A stretch of 64,000 nucleotides of DNA from Bacillota bacterium (GTDB lineage Bacteria > Bacillota > Clostridia > Acetivibrionales > DSM-1351). Made by a program: the position numbers and the translations under genes. The stretch lies in contig JAEWOH010000027.1 of assembly GCA_023460955.1 (NCBI GenBank), positions 1-64,000 of the forward strand. The letters are read 5' to 3'. Below the pieces are notes generated by a model, which was not told where the DNA came from, did not search any database, and worked only from the letters and a program-made list of their open reading frames with translations. Of this stretch, positions 25,924 through 34,136 are shown one piece after another (positions within the stretch are counted from its first letter, which is position 1; each line of letters begins with the position of its first letter).

Positions 25924-26907
25924 CTAATATACTCTATCACCATTAAAAATTGAACTTTTAACTATAACATAATCAACTGTCCTTAGTGCTTCCAGTGAGT
26001 TACCTCCTGCATACGAGACCGAGGACTGCAAATCCTGTTCCATCTCTGCAAGAGTATTTTTCAAAGAACCACGATATTCTACAAACATTTTTTTACCCTC
26101 TACATTTTTCTTTTCACCTTTTTGGAATTCAGATGCAGACCCAAAGTATTCCTTGTAGAGCTTACCGTCTATATCTATTGTCTCACCCGGAGATTCCTCA
26201 TGTCCGGCAAATAATGATCCTATCATTACCATTTTTGCACCAAATCTTATGGATTTAGCTATATCTCCGTGGGTTCTTATTCCCCCGTCAGCTATAATAG
26301 GCTTATTTGCTGCTTTTGCGCACCAACGCAGTGCTGCCAGCTGCCAGCCTCCTGTTCCAAAGCCGGTTTTGATTTTTGTAATACACACCTTTCCCGGTCC
26401 TATCCCAACCTTGGTGGCATCTGCGCCCGCATGTTCAAGTTCCCTCACGGCTTCAGGCGTCCCCACATTTCCCGCAATAACGAAGCTGCCTGGGAGCAGC
26501 CTTTTTATATGACGTATCATCTTTATCACTGTGTTGGAGTGACCATGGGCAACATCAATTGTAATGTACTCAGGCAGTATGTTTTCTTGTGATAGCTGCC
26601 GTATAAATTGATGTTCCTCTTCCTTAACCCCCACACTTATGGAAGCGAATAAACCTTTACTCTTCATGCTTTTTATAAATTCAAGACGCTTCTCGGGGTT
26701 AAATCGGTGCATTATATAAAAATAGCCGTTTGCGGCGAGATATTCGGCCATCTTTTCATCGATAATAGTCTGCATATTCGCCGGCACAACAGGCAATCTG
26801 AACGTTCTGTCTCCGAGTATCACAGATGTATCACATTCTGTCCTGCTGCTAACAATACATTTTGCGGGAATAAGCTGTATATCTTCATAGTCAAATACAT
26901 TTTCCAT
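25924..26907 (-). CDS. guaC: GMP reductase
   Basis: A 327-residue (beta/alpha)8 enzyme of the IMP dehydrogenase/GMP reductase family that reduces GMP to IMP with NADPH for purine salvage. It lacks the CBS pair of IMP dehydrogenase, has the length of Firmicute GuaC, and contains the catalytic cysteine loop GIGPGKVCITK and the phosphate-binding GGIRTHGDIAKSIRFGA. FGSASEFQKGEKKNVEGK is the family-typical flap. The ribosome binding site is GAGGGATG. A palindrome at 26954-26971 upstream could be a regulatory site. Confidence 0.93.
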   Translation of the reverse strand: MENVFDYEDIQLIPAKCIVSSRTECDTSVILGDRTFRLPVVPANMQTIIDEKMAEYLAANGYFYIMHRFNPEKRLEFIKSMKSKGLFASISVGVKEEEHQFIRQLSQENILPEYITIDVAHGHSNTVIKMIRHIKRLLPGSFVIAGNVGTPEAVRELEHAGADATKVGIGPGKVCITKIKTGFGTGGWQLAALRWCAKAANKPIIADGGIRTHGDIAKSIRFGAKMVMIGSLFAGHEESPGETIDIDGKLYKEYFGSASEFQKGEKKNVEGKKMFVEYRGSLKNTLAEMEQDLQSSVSYAGGNSLEALRTVDYVIVKSSIFNGDRVY

Positions 26908-26953
26908 TGAGTCATCCCTCTGATTTAAAGTTTTTACAGAAAAACAAAATAGA

Positions 26954-26971
26954 CAATTGTAAATACAATTG
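26954..26971. promoter_or_regulatory. 18-bp palindrome between the biosynthetic operon and guaC
   Basis: CAATTGTA-AA-TACAATTG is perfectly symmetric. It lies 47 nt upstream of guaC and 53 nt after the last gene of the biosynthetic operon, so it may be a guaC operator or part of an operon-end hairpin. Confidence 0.45.
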
Positions 26972-27023
26972 CCATTTTATTAATTGTTATTTATAGTATG
27001 TCACGGATTTATAAATATATAGG

Positions 27024-28586
27024 TTACAACCATTCTTCTTTATAGAGTGTAATTGCAAAAATATGTACATTATGACGTTTTGGAAGTATTATACCTGTGA
27101 TTTGACCGTCTCTTATCTGATAGTCTTTTGCAAAGAGCCTGGAATTAAAGCTTTGGAAAACTGTTTTTCCGTCTTTTCTCACTGCGGCAGGGCCGGCCCA
27201 GAAAACATTTTCCATAAAGACCGGAGGCTGAAAAAAGTCCGAAAAGTCAGCTTTTATTGAATACCTCTCACCATCCGCATATTGAATTTCGATTGTTTCG
27301 CTGTAGTTTCCAAACTCTGCGCAGCCCAAAATACTTATATTATTGGCATTTATATTCTCCACCTGTATTATCTGACCGTTACAGCTGATATTGTCGCAGC
27401 CTCCGGGTGTATATGAGTAATAAAAGCAATAATCACCCTTCTTCCACATCTCATTGGAAACCACCTCCTGCATGATATAGTGTGTGCCTTCTCCTGTAAT
27501 ATCTGCTGTGGAGTTGTCCCTTAGAGTCTGTTCAAAAGCCTGGTTATTATAATACTTATTAATTTCGATTATATGGTCTGTCCGTCTTTTGCCGGTCTCG
27601 TCTATTAGCAGGCTTTTAAGCAAAGTAATCAGTCTTTCCTCACCCTCTTTTACAAGTCTGCACAAATCGGCCTTTCTTTCATCGCTTATCACATCACCCT
27701 TAAGGCTTGCCTTATTTAAAATGTTAAGCACTTTTTCTCTGGATTCTTTAATATACTCTTCTGTTTTTTCAGTCAGCGTCTTATCCAGTTTCATACTATC
27801 ACACTGCTTGTACAATAGGTCAAAGATTGGTTTTAAACTGCCGGAGAACCTAAGTCTGTTAACCTGTATAAAATAACTGAATTGTTTTCCTCCATTAAAT
27901 GACTTTATAACATCGAATAATTCATTTTTATTATTTTCCATTATACCCACTGCCAATTGAATTATCTTATTTAAGTTAAGACGCGCATCTCCGGTTTTTT
28001 GAAGTGAGTATATACTATCAGTAAAAAAAGCCTCCTCTTTTTTGAATTGAGCATTTGAATCGCGCCAGATAGTTTTCAACATATCGAAGGTAATGTGCAA
28101 GGGGAAAAAAACATCCTTGTTTTCAAATACATCAATAGTGTCACGAAGGAGGGTAGCCTCCCTAATACCAAAGGTGCAGTTATTTTCGTTAAATTCATTA
28201 ATAATAACTGCGTGATTTGTAGTAAAAGAAAAGTTCTTATAATACATATGGTAAAAAAGCGAATTATATTTCACTGTAAAAATAACCGGTCTTTCGGCCT
28301 GAATTTCTTCTATAATCCTCAAAACCAATTCATCCTCTGTATAACCGGAGCAATCAATTTTGTTAAGTTCCAGCCCGAAATAGTTTAGTATTTTGTTGGA
28401 GTAGTCGGGTAAGTCCTTTCTGAAGTAATTTTCAATATTCCCCCAGAAACTGTGTAAAAAGCAATAATAATAGTAATTGTCATGTTTAAAGTAGCCCGTT
28501 GAAGCTGCTATCGGTCCTTGTATACAGTCAATATACCTGAAGTCAAAACCGTTTTTATAGATATCTATATCTAACGCCTTCCCCAT
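27024..28586 (-). CDS. Long BtrH_N-like protein, last gene of the biosynthetic operon
   Basis: A 520-residue protein. The N-terminal 150 residues resemble the cysteine-protease-like BtrH_N domain of the shorter cluster proteins: a nucleophile-type cysteine in DCIQGPIAAS (C21) and a histidine in TTNHAVIINEF (H125). At the site of the Asp in the short proteins (FDKY) this one has FGIREA, so the third catalytic residue is missing or displaced. A helical middle (about 190-345) follows, then a beta-rich C-terminal region (about 350-520) with no recognised family. In butirosin synthesis BtrH moves an acyl group from a carrier protein to an amino sugar; a similar or scaffold role is inferred. AGGAG lies 8 nt upstream of the ATG. 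The carrier-protein gene lies 50 nt upstream. Confidence 0.65.
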   Translation of the reverse strand: MGKALDIDIYKNGFDFRYIDCIQGPIAASTGYFKHDNYYYYCFLHSFWGNIENYFRKDLPDYSNKILNYFGLELNKIDCSGYTEDELVLRIIEEIQAERPVIFTVKYNSLFYHMYYKNFSFTTNHAVIINEFNENNCTFGIREATLLRDTIDVFENKDVFFPLHITFDMLKTIWRDSNAQFKKEEAFFTDSIYSLQKTGDARLNLNKIIQLAVGIMENNKNELFDVIKSFNGGKQFSYFIQVNRLRFSGSLKPIFDLLYKQCDSMKLDKTLTEKTEEYIKESREKVLNILNKASLKGDVISDERKADLCRLVKEGEERLITLLKSLLIDETGKRRTDHIIEINKYYNNQAFEQTLRDNSTADITGEGTHYIMQEVVSNEMWKKGDYCFYYSYTPGGCDNISCNGQIIQVENINANNISILGCAEFGNYSETIEIQYADGERYSIKADFSDFFQPPVFMENVFWAGPAAVRKDGKTVFQSFNSRLFAKDYQIRDGQITGIILPKRHNVHIFAITLYKEEWL

Positions 28587-28636
28587 TGTACCACTCCTAA
28601 CTCTTGAGCCAGAATAAATTAAACTAGCCGAAAACC

Positions 28637-28888
28637 TTATAGTCTATCAAGCTTACCAGCTATTATTGTCTGCAATTTGTTTATTGTATTAAGGTTCTGA
28701 AGCAAAAGTTCATCGTCTTCAAAAGCAATATTAAACTCTTCCTCAAGGCTAACTACAATTTCAATAAAATTGACCGAGTCTACACCAACCCTATTTAGTG
28801 TCTCATCCTGAGATATTTCATCAATTTTTTCCTTATCTACTTTTAGAACTGTAGATATGATGTTTTTAATTCGTTCAACCAATTCCAT
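28637..28888 (-). CDS. Acyl/peptidyl carrier protein 1
   Basis: An 83-residue carrier protein with the phosphopantetheine site VGVDSVNFIEIV (S38), an acidic surface and the usual four-helix pattern. It lies 22 nt downstream of the ATP-grasp ligase gene and close to the decarboxylase gene, the same companions as BtrI in butirosin synthesis (BtrJ loads glutamate onto BtrI, BtrK decarboxylates it there). It is therefore the likely carrier for an omega-amino acyl group. A phosphopantetheinyl transferase is needed and none is in the window. Confidence 0.9.
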   Translation of the reverse strand: MELVERIKNIISTVLKVDKEKIDEISQDETLNRVGVDSVNFIEIVVSLEEEFNIAFEDDELLLQNLNTINKLQTIIAGKLDRL

Positions 28889-28910
28889 AAACTTGTCTCC
28901 TTAAAATAAT

Positions 28911-30263
28911 TTATTTGTGGATTAATTCCTCAATTAATTTCTCAAGCTTTAAATTGTATTCCTCGACTTTGTTCCAGTCATCTGAAACAATCAGGGTGAA
29001 TACCCTTCCAACATAATAATCAGAGCCTTCATGGAGCATATACGGTAATGTCCCCGCAGTATAAACCAGAACACCTTCCTTTTTGTCAGCCGCCATGAGA
29101 ATTTCTGCTTGCTCCAATGTTTTTCTTATTTCACTAAAACTGACTGCCTGGTCCGGAAGAAGTCTGAAATATCTGGAAAGTACTTTTTTATCCGGCAGAA
29201 TATCTGAAAGAAAAGATATGTACGTGGATAAGGTAAATCGCCCATTTATTTCTATTATCGGAATGATTTCATCCTGTTCTGTAACTATGGAATCAATACC
29301 TGCAACACCACTAAAGCCGATATTATAAAGATATTTGCCTATGACCCTTCCATACTCCCGGTAGGAAGCCATTAGTTCACTGTCTATCCTTGGAGGGAGA
29401 ACAGAACCAATATAAACAGTATCTCTTAATAATTGCTGCTTTACTGAGAAAACATCCACTTCACCGCAAGGGGAAACATAAATCTGATAGTTTATATCCA
29501 ACTTTGTTTTATACCAGCCTTCCACCAGCCATTTCGGATCAGCTTTGCCCCTGGCAAACCTTGCAATTAAACGTAGACTGGACTCCAGCTTGTCCTTGTC
29601 CTCAATTATGTATAACCCTTTTCCCGATGCACCGTTTGGTTCTTTGATGATTACTTTTTCAAAGCAGGGGGCTTTTTCTGTCAACTCACGATATACTTCC
29701 CGGATTTCGTCAAGGGTACTGCAGACCCTGCCTTTACATACATTGAAGCCCAAGTCCTCTGAGATTTTTCGGTTGAATATTTTATCATTTATCCGTGAAT
29801 TTATTCCGGCCGGGGCACCTATCAACTGCAGGCCGGCTTTTTCCGCTATTTCTTCTTCCAGGTAGGTAACGGCATAAGGAACAAAATAAACATTTTTATT
29901 TTGTTCTGAAATTAATTTAAGCTTCTTTATCAGGCTTTCATCCTTAACAACAAGTTCAGAAATGGGAGTCAGCAAATCCGGCTCTTCAGGTGTAAGGATA
30001 ACAGGAATTGAAAAGCCCAGGCTTCTAAGGTTCTCAAGATAAGCTTCGTCAGGTTTTTTGCGGAGTATGAGAATATCCTGCTCTCTGCAAAGCAGAAGGT
30101 TCATTTCTTCAATCCTGTTGACGGGTATGTCTTCATTCCTGTCAACCACACCGGCACTAAGCTTATTCCAGTACTTTTCAGCTCCTATGTTGCATAGCCA
30201 GATAATAATTCCCTTGTCTTTTTCTTCTGTGAGATATCTAATCAGATTAAATTCCTTATCCAT
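28911..30263 (-). CDS. BtrJ-like ATP-grasp ligase
   Basis: A 450-residue ATP-grasp enzyme, predicted to link an amino acid carboxylate to the carrier protein as a thioester or amide using ATP. Visible motifs are the lysine/Gly-rich loop IIKEPNGASGKGLYI (about 208-222) and metal-binding IIEINGRFTLS (about 340-350); the N-terminal 140 residues are a pre-ATP-grasp region. Placement between the decarboxylase and a carrier protein matches butirosin btrJ, btrK and btrI, where BtrJ loads L-Glu and later adds a protecting gamma-Glu. The substrate here is not known (Glu, Asp or another amino acid). The ribosome binding site is weak. It ends 22 nt before the carrier gene. Confidence 0.8.
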   Translation of the reverse strand: MDKEFNLIRYLTEEKDKGIIIWLCNIGAEKYWNKLSAGVVDRNEDIPVNRIEEMNLLLCREQDILILRKKPDEAYLENLRSLGFSIPVILTPEEPDLLTPISELVVKDESLIKKLKLISEQNKNVYFVPYAVTYLEEEIAEKAGLQLIGAPAGINSRINDKIFNRKISEDLGFNVCKGRVCSTLDEIREVYRELTEKAPCFEKVIIKEPNGASGKGLYIIEDKDKLESSLRLIARFARGKADPKWLVEGWYKTKLDINYQIYVSPCGEVDVFSVKQQLLRDTVYIGSVLPPRIDSELMASYREYGRVIGKYLYNIGFSGVAGIDSIVTEQDEIIPIIEINGRFTLSTYISFLSDILPDKKVLSRYFRLLPDQAVSFSEIRKTLEQAEILMAADKKEGVLVYTAGTLPYMLHEGSDYYVGRVFTLIVSDDWNKVEEYNLKLEKLIEELIHK

Positions 30264-30316
30264 ATAAACGAAGTTTCTTAAACACCAACTGCTTTGGATT
30301 TTGTCTATAATTTTGC

Positions 30317-31564
30317 TTACAGTTCAAAATTCAAGTTTCTCTGGTCTTTCAAGAAAGCTTCCTTTCCCCACCTTTCTCTAAGAATATACGAAGTGCCTTT
30401 GTAATACTGTACTTCAGCAGCCAAAGGGTGACTCAGGAATAATACAGGGCTCTGACTGCTTCCATAGGCCCCCGACTTATCAATGGCAAGTATGTCCCCA
30501 GGTTCTGCCATCGGAAGCAAAACATTCTGTCCTATGAGGTCGGTAGGTGTGCAAAGGGGTCCAACTACATTCACCTGTTCCTCATTTTCTCTCTTGTTTA
30601 GTATGTGCATGGGGAAGTTATTACGAATGTATCTTCCCAGGAAAGCGGAAGACGCATGTTGATTGGAGCCGCCGTCGCAAACGAGATATTTCTTACCCTT
30701 GCATTCCTTCTTATAAAGAATTTTTGTCAGGTAGGTTCCGGCTTCAGCCATAAGAAATCTTCCGCTTTCAACAAATATCCTCGTCCCGGAAAGTTTCTCT
30801 CTGTATTCCTCCCACATCACAGAAAAATCCTTCTTGAAGGCGTTAATGTCCAGTGGAGTATCGTCTTTAAAATACGGGACTCCAAAACCACCTCCAAGAT
30901 TTAAAAACTGAAGCTCAATATTGCACTTTTGTATTACCTCAAGTGCCAGCCTGATGATCTGCTCCATGCTGAGAACTATGTTATTTGCGTTAAGAGCCTG
31001 CGTTCCAGTATAGATATGTATTCCTATCACGTTGATGTTTGGCAGTTTTTCTATAATTTTGAGTGCCTCCTCAACCTTTAGCTGATCAATTCCAAACTGT
31101 GTAGGTACACCTGTCATTTTTATACTTGAGCCTGCAATATCGAAATCCGGATTTATCCTGATGGATATATTTGCAGTTTTACCCTGTTGAATTGCAACTT
31201 CATTTATTATGACAGCTTCATCTACAGACTCAATATTTATACTATAAATGCCGGATGATATGGCAAACTCCAACTCCTCACGGGTTTTTCCGGGACTGGT
31301 GAATATTATGTCTTCGGGCCTGAAACCTGCTGACAGAGCTGTATGCAATTCTCCAGAGGATGCTACCTCGATACTGCTCCCCAAAGTTTTAAAAAGCTGG
31401 CATATGCCCAGAAGCGGATTTGCCTTCATGGAATAAAAAACTCCGAAAGTATCCGGGAGACTGTTTTTAAGTGTTTCATACTGAGAAATAATTCTGGCAG
31501 TATCATAAGCATAAAGTGGTGTGCCGTATTCTTCGGCAAGTAACTGCAGGGTTTTATCGTCCAT
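30317..31564 (-). CDS. BtrK-like PLP-dependent decarboxylase acting on a carrier-bound amino acid
   Basis: A 415-residue fold-type III decarboxylase related to LysA. The PLP lysine is K47 (YSMKANP); the phosphate loop is GGGFGVPY; the active-site cysteine is C338 in PLCTPTD. True LysA, such as the one at 1899-3149, has CESGD; the TPTD form, seen in carrier-dependent decarboxylases, argues that the substrate is not diaminopimelate. In butirosin synthesis BtrK decarboxylates gamma-glutamyl-BtrI to a 4-aminobutyryl thioester; the same chemistry is likely here. It overlaps the thioesterase gene by 11 nt and has AGGAGG upstream. It lies upstream of the ATP-grasp and carrier genes. Confidence 0.85.
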   Translation of the reverse strand: MDDKTLQLLAEEYGTPLYAYDTARIISQYETLKNSLPDTFGVFYSMKANPLLGICQLFKTLGSSIEVASSGELHTALSAGFRPEDIIFTSPGKTREELEFAISSGIYSINIESVDEAVIINEVAIQQGKTANISIRINPDFDIAGSSIKMTGVPTQFGIDQLKVEEALKIIEKLPNINVIGIHIYTGTQALNANNIVLSMEQIIRLALEVIQKCNIELQFLNLGGGFGVPYFKDDTPLDINAFKKDFSVMWEEYREKLSGTRIFVESGRFLMAEAGTYLTKILYKKECKGKKYLVCDGGSNQHASSAFLGRYIRNNFPMHILNKRENEEQVNVVGPLCTPTDLIGQNVLLPMAEPGDILAIDKSGAYGSSQSPVLFLSHPLAAEVQYYKGTSYILRERWGKEAFLKDQRNLNFEL

Positions 31565-32279
31565 AAGCTCCCTCCTTTTTACAAAGTGTATCGTTAATTA
31601 TCCTGGTTATATTTTCAGCATGCTCGTATAGATAAAAATGGCCCCCGTCAAAATAATAAAAGTTACATTCTTTTCCGCAATAAGCCTTCCACTTCTCCAT
31701 ATCGACGGGACTGGCCAGTTCATCATCATTACCTGCAAGAACTGATATATTAAAGTCAAATTTGTGTTTTAAATCACTGGGACTATAGGTTTCAAGCAGT
31801 TTATAGTCTGCCCTCAGGGTTTGAAGCGAAGCTCTCAGAAGTCCCTTTATTCTAGTAAGCTTCTCCGGGATTCCTCCAAGCTTTAAAGCTTCCCTTTCGA
31901 ATTCGTCCTCGGGGAGGATATGTAGCATTCTATCCTCCTTTTTAACATTTGGAGGATATCTTCCAGAAAAAAATACATGTACCGGTAGCTTTATACCTTT
32001 CTCCTGAAGCCGGCAAATCAATTCATAGGCCAGAATACTTCCCATGCTGTGACCCCAAACGGCGTATTCGCTTTGGCTGCATTGTTCTTCTATCAAGCGG
32101 ACAATATCATCTACTGCTTCTTTAAAGCTATCATAGTAAGGGATATTGTGCCTCCCTCCTCTTCCTGCCAGCTCAAAAGGATATAGTTTAATAGAGCTGT
32201 CCAGAAGATTATTCCATCTGGTATATATGGCTGCAGAACCCCCGGCATAAGGCAGACAAATAAGCTTCATTCCGTTCAT
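31554..32279 (-). CDS. Type II thioesterase
   Basis: A 241-residue alpha/beta hydrolase of the type II thioesterase family found in thiotemplate clusters. It has CLPYAGGSA near the start, the nucleophile elbow WGHSMGS (S78), an aspartate in LAGNDDELASP (about 190), and the catalytic histidine in FDGGHFYLYEH (about 217). These enzymes remove wrongly loaded acyl groups from carrier proteins, supporting a carrier-based pathway. Start overlaps the upstream BtrH-like stop by 4 nt, and its end overlaps the decarboxylase start, so it is tightly coupled in the operon. Confidence 0.92.
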   Translation of the reverse strand: MNGMKLICLPYAGGSAAIYTRWNNLLDSSIKLYPFELAGRGGRHNIPYYDSFKEAVDDIVRLIEEQCSQSEYAVWGHSMGSILAYELICRLQEKGIKLPVHVFFSGRYPPNVKKEDRMLHILPEDEFEREALKLGGIPEKLTRIKGLLRASLQTLRADYKLLETYSPSDLKHKFDFNISVLAGNDDELASPVDMEKWKAYCGKECNFYYFDGGHFYLYEHAENITRIINDTLCKKEGAYGR

Positions 32280-33418
32280 ATTAATCCAACAGCCCCCAAT
32301 TCTGGTACAGTGGAACAGCGAATCAGCGTTTCAACTGCCCGGCTTTCACTTTCTCTTATATGTTCCAACTGACTACACAGATTTTCTATTGCGTTGATAT
32401 TTTTTGTCATAGACAATCTAAGAGACACATTAGATATGACCTCCCATTTTTTTGAAGACTCATTAAGATTTATAACAGCTTCATCTATAAGCCTTTCAGG
32501 TAGTTTCTCCTTTAATTGCGTTAAAAAAATTCCAAATCTGGCTCTGCTTCTGGCAATTATTTTGAAAGCAGAATTATAGTAGTACCTGTACATCAGTAAG
32601 ACTTCCTCCCCGGGGAGTTCCTTTTTTTTGTACAGGAGCTCCTTTCTAAAACTCTCAATAACGTTAAGCCCGCATTTGCAGCCAAGGATGTCTTTTTCAC
32701 CAAGCATTCTTCTGCAGCTTTCTTCCAGTATGGACCTCCAACGTTGGTCATTATAAAAGAATTGAGGTTTTTTATTGATTTCCATCCACATATTTCTTAT
32801 GGGTTTGGAGCCTGAGCCGACAGGGTTCTCTGAGGCTCTTCCCAACATAAACTCATTTAGCGGAATTCTTCCATCAAAATCACTGCCGGATAAACTGTAT
32901 TTATCAAACAGCTCAACATAGCCCTCTTCCTCGTTATAGCCCGTTACTACAACCGCATGGGCTCCATGTTCTTTTCCATATGCCCTGTGGTAGCTCATAT
33001 AATACAGATCCACCACAACCACCACCGGAATTTCACTATCAATCAATTGTTTTAATCTTTTATGGGCTGTTTCCTGATTATCCTCAAAATAATTACATAT
33101 TCCGATTTTATCGTCAGGAATTTCTTTCGCCTCAACTTCCCTATTATTGCTGAAGCAGGACACCGCAGGTAAATAGGCATATCCGAGAGAGGTGTTTAAT
33201 TCCTCTTCGGTGAATTCAAAGGAGGGTGAGGATTTGTGCAGAAAGTTCATACCTATGTAACCTGTTTCAGCTTCAAACATAAACGAAAGATAATCTGCAA
33301 GAATCAGGTCCGGATTTAAGCCTAAATGTGACACAACAGCCCCATAAGCGTTTTGAAAGCAGTCCGAGGTATGAGGAACAAAATATCGTGGAACGTCTTT
33401 AATTGAATGTTTTAACAT
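32276..33418 (-). CDS. BtrH-like acyltransferase 2
   Basis: A 380-residue protein with a BtrH_N (PF14399)-type cysteine-peptidase-like domain: nucleophile C20 in DCFQNAYGAV, histidine H154 in GAHAVVVTGY and aspartate D172 in ELFDKY. A helical C-terminal half follows. The protein at 39395-40531 has its Cys, His and Asp at the same residue numbers (20, 154, 172) and many shared blocks (DVPRYF, LADYLSFM, RAYGKEHG/RAYMKEHG), so the two arose by duplication. BtrH transfers the carrier-bound side chain to ribostamycin; a matching aminoacyl transfer is inferred. The ATG at 33418 is chosen because it aligns with the start of the paralogue; it overlaps the kinase-like gene by 20 nt. Confidence 0.8.
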   Translation of the reverse strand: MLKHSIKDVPRYFVPHTSDCFQNAYGAVVSHLGLNPDLILADYLSFMFEAETGYIGMNFLHKSSPSFEFTEEELNTSLGYAYLPAVSCFSNNREVEAKEIPDDKIGICNYFEDNQETAHKRLKQLIDSEIPVVVVVDLYYMSYHRAYGKEHGAHAVVVTGYNEEEGYVELFDKYSLSGSDFDGRIPLNEFMLGRASENPVGSGSKPIRNMWMEINKKPQFFYNDQRWRSILEESCRRMLGEKDILGCKCGLNVIESFRKELLYKKKELPGEEVLLMYRYYYNSAFKIIARSRARFGIFLTQLKEKLPERLIDEAVINLNESSKKWEVISNVSLRLSMTKNINAIENLCSQLEHIRESESRAVETLIRCSTVPELGAVGLI

Positions 33419-34136
33419 ATTCCTGGGGCCCCCTTTTCCCGGAAATATATTCTTCTGCACGCTTTATTACAATTTCAGGATTATCTCTGATCCACATTAT
33501 GTCAGCATCCTGTTTGATACCATGATTATTGAGCAAAAGTATATATTCCTTTCTTAATTTCATTAAATAAAACAAATCTTTATTTTTTATAATGCTGCTT
33601 TCTTTAATGACCTTGTTAGTATGAAATAACGTCTTGCCCCTTTTAAGTATCCTCTTATAACATTCTCTTGGGTTAACATCCTGGTAAAACACCAGGTGAG
33701 GTTTTATAATCCTTTTATATATTGCTCTTCCCAGCCGTCCGGAAGCTCCGTTTGCGCTATCTCTTGTTAGTCCGGTATAAATGTATCTGTCAGCTATCAA
33801 AATATCATTTTTCTTAAGTCCCGGACGGATTTTGAAAAAGTAATCAAGAATAAAGCTGAACCATTGAAAGAGGCTGTACAGTTCTGAATTGAGCAAGTTT
33901 ATTGAGTTGATTTTATATATGATTTTACGGATCAGCACATTTGAATTCCACTCAACCACACTTACTCTGTAGCCTTTACCAGCCAAATAGCTCCGCAGAC
34001 TTTCAACGTTCTCACTTTTCCCGCTGCCGCTGATTCCCTCAAATGTTATAAATAACCCCTTAGTGACAATGTTTTGAAAGTTTTCTTTCATAAAAGCCTC
34101 ATATTGTGTAATCCCACACTTTTTATTATTTTTCAT
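33399..34136 (-). CDS. Thymidylate-kinase-like P-loop kinase
   Basis: A 245-residue P-loop protein of the thymidylate/nucleoside-monophosphate kinase fold: Walker A EGISGSGKS (residues 33-41), DRYIYTGLTRD (DRY motif, about 115), and a lid-like basic segment (RILKRGKTLF). It is far from housekeeping Tmk and sits inside the biosynthetic operon, overlapping neighbours on both sides (4 nt and 20 nt). It may phosphorylate a biosynthetic intermediate, make an activated sugar precursor, or mask the product for self-protection. Two starts are possible: ATG 34136 (ATGA overlap with the GT2 stop) or ATG 34091, which has GAGG 5 nt upstream. Confidence 0.78.
   Translation of the reverse strand: MKNNKKCGITQYEAFMKENFQNIVTKGLFITFEGISGSGKSENVESLRSYLAGKGYRVSVVEWNSNVLIRKIIYKINSINLLNSELYSLFQWFSFILDYFFKIRPGLKKNDILIADRYIYTGLTRDSANGASGRLGRAIYKRIIKPHLVFYQDVNPRECYKRILKRGKTLFHTNKVIKESSIIKNKDLFYLMKLRKEYILLLNNHGIKQDADIMWIRDNPEIVIKRAEEYISGKRGPQEYVKTFN

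Noticed and set aside
30317..31564. Second lysine-pathway LysA
   Set aside because: The active-site cysteine motif is CTPTD rather than CESGD, and all neighbours are carrier-protein pathway genes.
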